Shown here: piece after piece, positions 43,519 through 47,878 of the stretch
Layout of the letters: every line of letters starts with the position of its first letter
Position numbering within the stretch: position 1 is the stretch's first letter
From: Clostridiales bacterium DTU083
GTDB taxonomy: Bacteria > Bacillota > Clostridia > Caldicoprobacterales > DTU083
DNA: 47,878 nucleotides
Assembly (NCBI GenBank): GCA_001512915.1
Contig: LFTC01000058.1
Location: 50,825-98,702 of the forward strand
Reading direction: 5' to 3'
Position numbers and translations under genes: made by a program
Notes under the pieces: model-generated
Database searches by the model: none
What the model was told of the DNA's origin: nothing
The model's input: only the letters and a program-made list of their open reading frames with translations

Positions 43519-44250
43519 ATGTCCCTGTATCACAGGCTGAGAATGTACTGCATGGCTGTCTGGGCAGCTTTCATCATCAGGTTCAAAACCGTTAAAACTA
43601 AATTTATTCATTATATCAGCGGAAGCGAAGCATTGCCTCCTCCCTTGACCAATGAAGAGGAAATTCAGCTGATTAATAAGCTGGAAATGGGCGATTTATC
43701 GGTAAAGAGCACACTGATTGAACGCAATCTCAGGCTGGTGGTGTACATAGCCAGAAAATTCGAAAACACAGGCATTGGAGTAGAAGATCTGATCTCAATC
43801 GGTACAATCGGGCTCATAAAGGCTGTAAATACTTTTAATCCGTCAAAAAAAATAAAGCTGGCTACCTATGCTTCCCGCTGCATTGAAAATGAAATACTTA
43901 TGTATCTGCGGCGAAATGGAAAAACTAAGCTGGAGATCTCCTTCGATGAGCCTCTGAATATTGATTGGGACGGTAATGAGCTTCTGCTGTCAGACATATT
44001 GGGAACCGATAATGACCTGGTATATAAATACATAGAGGATGAGGTGGACCGGGAACTGTTAAAACTGGCCATGAGCCATTTGTCACGCAGGGAAAGACGC
44101 ATAATTGAACTGAGGTTCGGCCTGCATGACGGAACAGAAAAAACCCAAAAGGAAGTAGCCGATTTATTGGGAATATCCCAGTCTTATATTTCTAGACTGG
44201 AAAAACGCATTATAAAACGTTTGAAAAAGGAAATCAGCAGAATGATCTGA
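43519..44250 (+). CDS. sigE: Sporulation sigma factor SigE (pro-sigmaE)
   Basis: The 243-residue sigma-70 factor has an N-terminal pro-region of about 30 residues with a hydrophobic stretch, then [17 protein letters not shown], almost identical to the B. subtilis processing site region. Region 2 ([22 protein letters not shown]) and region 4 ([25 protein letters not shown]) are intact. It directs early mother-cell transcription. AGGAGG precedes the ATG. Confidence 0.96.
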   Translation: MSLYHRLRMYCMAVWAAFIIRFKTVKTKFIHYISGSEALPPPLTNEEEIQLINKLEMGDLSVKSTLIERNLRLVVYIARKFENTGIGVEDLISIGTIGLIKAVNTFNPSKKIKLATYASRCIENEILMYLRRNGKTKLEISFDEPLNIDWDGNELLLSDILGTDNDLVYKYIEDEVDRELLKLAMSHLSRRERRIIELRFGLHDGTEKTQKEVADLLGISQSYISRLEKRIIKRLKKEISRMI

Positions 44251-44252
44251 GC

Positions 44253-44282
44253 GAATAAATTACTCCGTCCAAGGCAATACTT
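44253..44282 (+). promoter_or_regulatory. SigmaF-type promoter of sigG
   Basis: GAATA (44253-44257), a 15-base spacer and GGCAATACTT (44273-44282) agree with the sigmaF pattern (GHATR-like -35; GG followed by an AxACT-like -10). Transcription would start near 44289. The element begins just after the sigE stop. Confidence 0.6.
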
Positions 44283-44324
44283 TTTGTTAGACGAACAAGA
44301 TGCTTCTTTTAGCCTTGGATGGAG
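44263..44324 (+). promoter_or_regulatory. Read-through stem-loop that would sequester the sigG Shine-Dalgarno
   Basis: CTCCGTCCAAGGC (44263-44275) can pair along 13 positions (one G-U) with GCCTTGGATGGAG (44312-44324). The right arm contains GGAG of the sigG Shine-Dalgarno. A small inner hairpin, TTGTT/AACAA (44284-44298), helps close the loop. The left arm lies upstream of the predicted sigmaF start, so only read-through RNA from sigE would form it. Confidence 0.7.
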
Positions 44325-44332
44325 GGAAAATC

Positions 44333-45106
44333 ATGCACAAAAACAAGGTTGAAATATGCGGAGTAAATACATCTCAGCTTCCGGTTCTTACCAACGAAGA
44401 AATGAAAGAACTTTTTGCCAGAATGCATGCCGGAGACAAAAGTGCCAGAGAAGAATTCATACAGGGCAATTTGAGGCTGGTATTAAGCGTTATTCAACGA
44501 TTCAATAACAGGGGCGAGCATATAGACGATCTGTTTCAGGTAGGATGCATAGGGCTGATCAAGGCTATAGATAATTTTGATGTAACCCAGAATGTACGGT
44601 TTTCAACCTACGCAGTACCCATGATTATAGGCGAAATCCGCAGATATCTCAGGGACAACAACTCCATCCGGGTCAGCCGGTCCCTGCGGGACACGGCTTA
44701 TAAGGCTCTGCAGGTGAGAGATCAGCTGATTAACAAACATTCCAGGGAGCCAACTGTAAGCGAAATTGCCGAGGAACTGGATATGCCCAGGGAAGAAGTG
44801 GTGTTTGCCCTGGATGCCATACAGGATCCCATCTCCCTGTTTGAGCCGATTTATCATGACGGCGGGGATGCCATCTATGTTATGGATCAGGTCAGCGATG
44901 AGAAGAATCAGGATGAAACCTGGCTGGAGGGCATTGCCCTAAGGGAAGCTATGAAAAAGCTCAATGACAGGGAAAAGCTTATACTGACCATGCGCTTCTT
45001 TGACGGCCGCACCCAGATGGAAGTGGCAGAAGAAATTGGCATCTCCCAGGCGCAGGTGTCCAGGCTGGAGAAGACTGCTTTGAGCCATATGAGAAAGTAC
45101 ATTTAA
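44333..45106 (+). CDS. sigG: Forespore sigma factor SigG
   Basis: A 257-residue sigma factor beginning MHKNKVEICGVNTSQLPVL, nearly identical to the B. subtilis SigG start, with region 2 (DDLFQVGCIGLIKAIDNFD), region 3 and region 4 (DGRTQMEVAEEIGISQAQVSRLEK). It directs late forespore genes, including germination receptor operons. An in-frame ATG exists at 44300, but GGAGGG at 44321-44326 serves ATG 44333. Confidence 0.96.
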   Translation: MHKNKVEICGVNTSQLPVLTNEEMKELFARMHAGDKSAREEFIQGNLRLVLSVIQRFNNRGEHIDDLFQVGCIGLIKAIDNFDVTQNVRFSTYAVPMIIGEIRRYLRDNNSIRVSRSLRDTAYKALQVRDQLINKHSREPTVSEIAEELDMPREEVVFALDAIQDPISLFEPIYHDGGDAIYVMDQVSDEKNQDETWLEGIALREAMKKLNDREKLILTMRFFDGRTQMEVAEEIGISQAQVSRLEKTALSHMRKYI

Positions 45107-45154
45107 ACGGCCGCACCTTATACATGCATCATATAATCTTTGCCCTTAAAAAAT

Positions 45155-45182
45155 AAACCGTCTCATTAGAGGCGGTTTTTTG
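45155..45182 (+). terminator. Terminator after sigG
   Basis: AACCGTCTC (45156-45164) pairs with GAGGCGGTT (45169-45177), with loop ATTA, followed by T's. Confidence 0.85.
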
Positions 45183-45249
45183 TCATCATTTTTAGGATTG
45201 TCTAATAGGATAGAAGGAGAAGTTTGTATAGTGGCGAGGTGGTTTTTCC

Positions 45250-45501
45250 ATGTCTAAATCGTCTGATTTTCGAACCAAAGAGGTCATCAATATACGGGAT
45301 GGCAGGCGTCTGGGCAACATAATTGATATGGAATTCAACCTGCATGAAGGCAGAATAACAGCTATTGTGGTACCAGGAACCAGCCGCTTTCTCGGTCTCT
45401 TAAGGGAGGAGGACGATATAGTTATCCCCTGGGAGAGAATAAAAAAGATTGGAGACGATGTCATATTGGTGGATGTGGAAACCCGGTCCACAGGCGTCTG
45501 A
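45250..45501 (+). CDS. YlmC/YmxH family sporulation protein (PRC-barrel)
   Basis: An 83-residue single PRC-barrel protein: RTKEVINIRDGRRLGNIIDMEF, then RITAIVVPG and VIPWERIKKIGDDVILVD. The YlmC/YmxH family is widespread in spore formers, and in B. subtilis ylmC also lies downstream of sigG. Its molecular role is unknown. GAGGTGG upstream gives the Shine-Dalgarno. No terminator is visible in the 39 bases before the convergent kinase gene. Confidence 0.88.
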   Translation: MSKSSDFRTKEVINIRDGRRLGNIIDMEFNLHEGRITAIVVPGTSRFLGLLREEDDIVIPWERIKKIGDDVILVDVETRSTGV

Positions 45502-45540
45502 CTGATTTCTGGCATATTAACGGTTTAACTGCTGCAGGGA

Positions 45541-46899
45541 TTAGTCTTGATACCGGATTAGATTACGTATCTCCTGCGGATCCCGGTCTGGCATGGTGCA
45601 TATCATTGCAAACAGGGCTGCACCATAGGCGGCTTCTTCCAAGTGGGCAGGAATCAGGAGTTCCATTTGAAAAGTACGTGAAAACATAGATTGCAGAGCA
45701 GGGTTTCTTCTTAAACCATTTCCTGAACCAACGAGATACCTGGGTTTCCTCTTAATAATTGGTAAAATTTGTTCGAAGTAAGCGTACAGTTCATTTACAC
45801 AACCCTGCAAAAAACCTGCTGTCAAGTGCGCAGGAGTGAAATTGTCAGTTCCTATATTACTGATCGATCCTCGCAAATCTGGATTCTGACGTGAACCACA
45901 GAAAGTGGTTTCAACAATCAACGGATCTGACAGTGTGTCATAAGAAGCTGCCATCCGATTCATGACATCGTATAAGGAATCGGCAGAGTAACCAGCTTCT
46001 GACAGAAATTCCCGGAAAAAGCTCTCTAATAATGCGTAGGCGCGTCCGCCGCATAATGATGAACCTGACAAGATGTAATCATTTTTTAGATATGGGCGCG
46101 TCTCAATTGTTTCACTGCCGGAATGAAAGCATTTGGTCCAGCAGGATATCTGGCTGCCTGTGCCAACATTTACCAAAATGCTGTTTTGCGGATCGCGTAC
46201 TGAGCCATGGAAACATGCTTGGTTATCACCGATAGCAACAGCTGCCGGAAATCCATAAGCAGTTTCTGATGACAGATTATGAGAAACTGCAGGGAAAAAT
46301 GAGGGGTCCATACCTGCAGCAATAATGGCCTTTTCATCGAACTTATTTGCTGTTAGGTCAAACAAGCCTATACTGGCAGCATCCGAGGGGTGGGTAACAG
46401 GCTTATTCAGACGGCCTAATTTCATCATAATATAGTCATGAATTGTACAAAAGCTTACTGCATCAGAGGGTACAAGGTCGTTGTTTACGTTATAGAAATG
46501 TGTTACGGCGCCGAAGCCGGTTGCACACGGATATCCGGTCAACTGGGATAGTTTTTGAGCATATGAAACGGTTTCTCCGGGCACGATCTCATTTCCTCTT
46601 TCGTCCTGCCAGGTAATTAATGGAGAAACAGGAGATCCATGGGAATCTAAATAAAGTATGCCGTGCATCTGTCCGGTTAATCCTAAGCAGGCAATGTCGT
46701 CATAATTTGTTGTAATCTCGTTTAATATAGCTGAAATCATGCTTTCGATTTCGTTGACGCTTTGAATCTTTGTTTTGGGGCTGGGTGCTGCAATGAAACC
46801 GTGTTTTTTCGTCCAGGTTTTTAAAACTTCCCCGGTATTTGTGTCTAATACACAAGCACATATAGTAGTTGTGCCAATATCAACTCCAATTGATACCAT
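45541..46899 (-). CDS. FGGY carbohydrate kinase, sedoheptulokinase-like
   Basis: The 452-residue kinase has the FGGY N-terminal phosphate motif DIGTTT (7-12), GLTGQMHGILYLD and PLITWQDER (typical of the sedoheptulokinase/SHPK branch), VNVGTGSQIS, and a late GSGNGLRRNP adenosine motif. It would phosphorylate a ketose or similar polyol. It is divergent from a glycyl-radical enzyme activase with a shared 166-base control region, which suggests both belong to one catabolic pathway. GAGGTGAT precedes the ATG. The gene and its flank look more AT-rich than the dcw genes. The exact substrate is uncertain. Confidence 0.8.
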   Translation of the reverse strand: MVSIGVDIGTTTICACVLDTNTGEVLKTWTKKHGFIAAPSPKTKIQSVNEIESMISAILNEITTNYDDIACLGLTGQMHGILYLDSHGSPVSPLITWQDERGNEIVPGETVSYAQKLSQLTGYPCATGFGAVTHFYNVNNDLVPSDAVSFCTIHDYIMMKLGRLNKPVTHPSDAASIGLFDLTANKFDEKAIIAAGMDPSFFPAVSHNLSSETAYGFPAAVAIGDNQACFHGSVRDPQNSILVNVGTGSQISCWTKCFHSGSETIETRPYLKNDYILSGSSLCGGRAYALLESFFREFLSEAGYSADSLYDVMNRMAASYDTLSDPLIVETTFCGSRQNPDLRGSISNIGTDNFTPAHLTAGFLQGCVNELYAYFEQILPIIKRKPRYLVGSGNGLRRNPALQSMFSRTFQMELLIPAHLEEAAYGAALFAMICTMPDRDPQEIRNLIRYQD

Positions 46900-46998
46900 A
46901 GAATCACCTCATTAAATAATGTTTCATAATATTCAACCTAGAACATCATAAACCCTATTTGAAAAGTTAAAAAAATTTATATATTACATATATTTTTA

Positions 46999-47027
46999 TT
47001 GAATGACAATTGGTATTATAATATAAT
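46999..47027 (+). promoter_or_regulatory. Promoter of the glycyl-radical activase gene
   Basis: TTGAAT (46999-47004), a 17-base spacer and TATAAT (47022-47027). The -10 and most of the spacer lie within the 27-bp palindrome, so a bound repressor would block RNA polymerase. Confidence 0.65.
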
Positions 47028-47034
47028 ACCAATT
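47008..47034. repeat. Perfect 27-bp palindrome, probable operator
   Basis: The half-site AATTGGTATTATA (47008-47020) is repeated inverted without mismatch at 47022-47034 around a single A. The GGTAT...ATACC core resembles operators of dimeric winged-helix sugar regulators (GntR/HutC type); the actual regulator is not in the window. It is not followed by a T tract, and its position over a promoter argues against a terminator. Confidence 0.8.
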
Positions 47035-47065
47035 AGAAAGCTATATATTCTAGGAGAATCATTTC

Positions 47066-47878
47066 ATGAAGATAAAAATTTTTCAAAAGGGTTTTAACTA
47101 TTCTCAGGACGGACCCGGCAATCGCCTGGTGTATCATTTGCAGGGTTGCAACATGCGTTGTGGCTGGTGTTCCAATCCCGAAGGCTTATCAATTAATGGA
47201 ACTCTAATAGTCAATAACGAGTGGCTTTTGGATTCTGTTTGTCCTTATGGTGCCATACAGAATAAGAGCCTGAACAGAGATATTTGCGAAGGATGCACAA
47301 CGAGAGAATGTATCAAATATAAGAATAAGGGAATAAAGCTCTCTTGTGAGGATTACGAGGTGGATGAACTGGTTGAAGAAGCTGTCAGGAGTGTGCCGCT
47401 TTTTTTTGATGGCGGAGGAGTCACATTGACAGGCGGAGAGGCAACACTCCAGTTTGACGCAATTACTTTATTATTAAATAAATTAAAACAAAGTGGAATC
47501 AATACTGCAATAGAGACTAACGCCTCGCACCCGAAGCTTGAAAACCTCTTTCCGCTCATCGATACGCTTATAATGGATTTTAAGCATTATGATAATGAAA
47601 TGCATAAAAAAGTAACCGGCATCGGCAATTCTATAATTAAGGAGAATCTTGCAAAAGCTTTTGCTTTTCATAAAAATGTTCTAGTTAGAATACCAGTTGT
47701 AAAAGGAGTAAATGATTCAGAAAAAGACATAAGAGGTTTTGTTGGGTTCTTTATGCAACACAATACTGAAAATGCAAATTTTGAATTCTTGCCATATCAT
47801 GAATATGGGAAAGAAAAATGGCAGCAGTGCGGGATGGCTTATGAAATGAGCGGGGCTTATGTAGATCATTCTATAATT
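47066..47878 (+). CDS. Glycyl-radical enzyme activating protein (radical SAM), 3' end outside window
   Basis: An open frame of 271 codons runs to the window edge without a stop. It has the radical SAM cluster motif CNMRCGWC (C28, C32, C35), a small ferredoxin-like insertion with CPYGAIQ and CEGCTTREC typical of activases with extra clusters, the GGE motif in TLTGGEATLQ, MDFKHYD and VRIPVVKGVND. It would install the glycyl radical on a partner enzyme, presumably encoded just beyond the window. The ATG follows TAGGAGAATCATTTC. The subfamily (PflA, YjjW or other) cannot be fixed without the partner. Confidence 0.85.
   Translation, partial: MKIKIFQKGFNYSQDGPGNRLVYHLQGCNMRCGWCSNPEGLSINGTLIVNNEWLLDSVCPYGAIQNKSLNRDICEGCTTRECIKYKNKGIKLSCEDYEVDELVEEAVRSVPLFFDGGGVTLTGGEATLQFDAITLLLNKLKQSGINTAIETNASHPKLENLFPLIDTLIMDFKHYDNEMHKKVTGIGNSIIKENLAKAFAFHKNVLVRIPVVKGVNDSEKDIRGFVGFFMQHNTENANFEFLPYHEYGKEKWQQCGMAYEMSGAYVDHSII

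Noticed and set aside
47008-47034. The palindrome as a transcription terminator
   Set aside because: It is AT-rich with essentially no loop, lacks a following T tract, and overlaps a promoter, so an operator is more likely.

Overview
The window is a chromosomal segment of an endospore-forming, low-to-moderate GC Gram-positive bacterium, most likely class Clostridia. The evidence is the gene content: a gerA-type germinant receptor operon, spoVD, spoVE, spoIIGA-sigE-sigG, an ylmC/ymxH-type sporulation gene, a meso-diaminopimelate-type MurE, and ylxW/ylxX/sbp between divIB and ftsA. I do not assign a genus. No transposase, phage gene or CRISPR array is visible.

Layout. 1-5.5 kb: the tail of an unknown gene, a TGS/uridine-kinase-like nucleoside kinase, then an apparent operon of a CNNM/CorC-type transporter, a DUF368 (PopT-like) polyprenyl-phosphate transporter and a CapA-like lipoprotein. 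This operon follows a strong promoter, a 21-codon leader ORF and an intrinsic terminator. 5.5-10.4 kb: a folate ECF S-component under a tetrahydrofolate riboswitch (minus strand), a YfbR-like nucleotidase, a solitary rhamnulokinase, tRNA-Val(GAC) and tRNA-fMet, an SDR oxidoreductase and sfsA. 10.4-19.7 kb: mostly minus strand, with a germinant receptor operon (order A-C-small D-like-B), a lipoprotein, ychF, azlCD and two half-size chromate transporters; a ferritin-like diiron protein is on the plus strand. 19.7-25.2 kb: a cobalt/nickel ECF transporter (CbiMQO without CbiN), a MetH-like homocysteine/pterin methyltransferase lacking the cobalamin module, an adenylate kinase and a metallophosphoesterase.

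25.2-45.5 kb is the division and cell wall (dcw) cluster joined to the spoIIG region: mraZ, rsmH, ftsL, spoVD, murE, murF, mraY, murD, spoVE, murA, divIB, ylxW, ylxX, sbp, ftsA, ftsZ, spoIIGA, sigE, sigG, ylmC/ymxH. It starts with three MraZ-type repeats. murG and murB are missing from it. After the ymxH-like gene the expected continuation (ylmD/ylmE/sepF) is replaced by a divergent pair: a sedoheptulokinase-like FGGY kinase and a glycyl-radical enzyme activase that runs off the window, with a perfect 27-bp palindrome over the activase promoter.

The most notable signals are regulatory. (1) The leader ORF before the CorC-type gene ends inside the left arm of a terminator, an attenuator-like layout that may sense Mg2+ through translation. 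(2) A 13-bp stem would bury the sigG Shine-Dalgarno only in transcripts reading through from sigE, because its left arm overlaps a sigmaF-like promoter. (3) The 27-bp operator lies in the kinase/activase locus. (4) The THF riboswitch has a visible Shine-Dalgarno-sequestering platform. All assignments come from reading the sequence; no database search was run.
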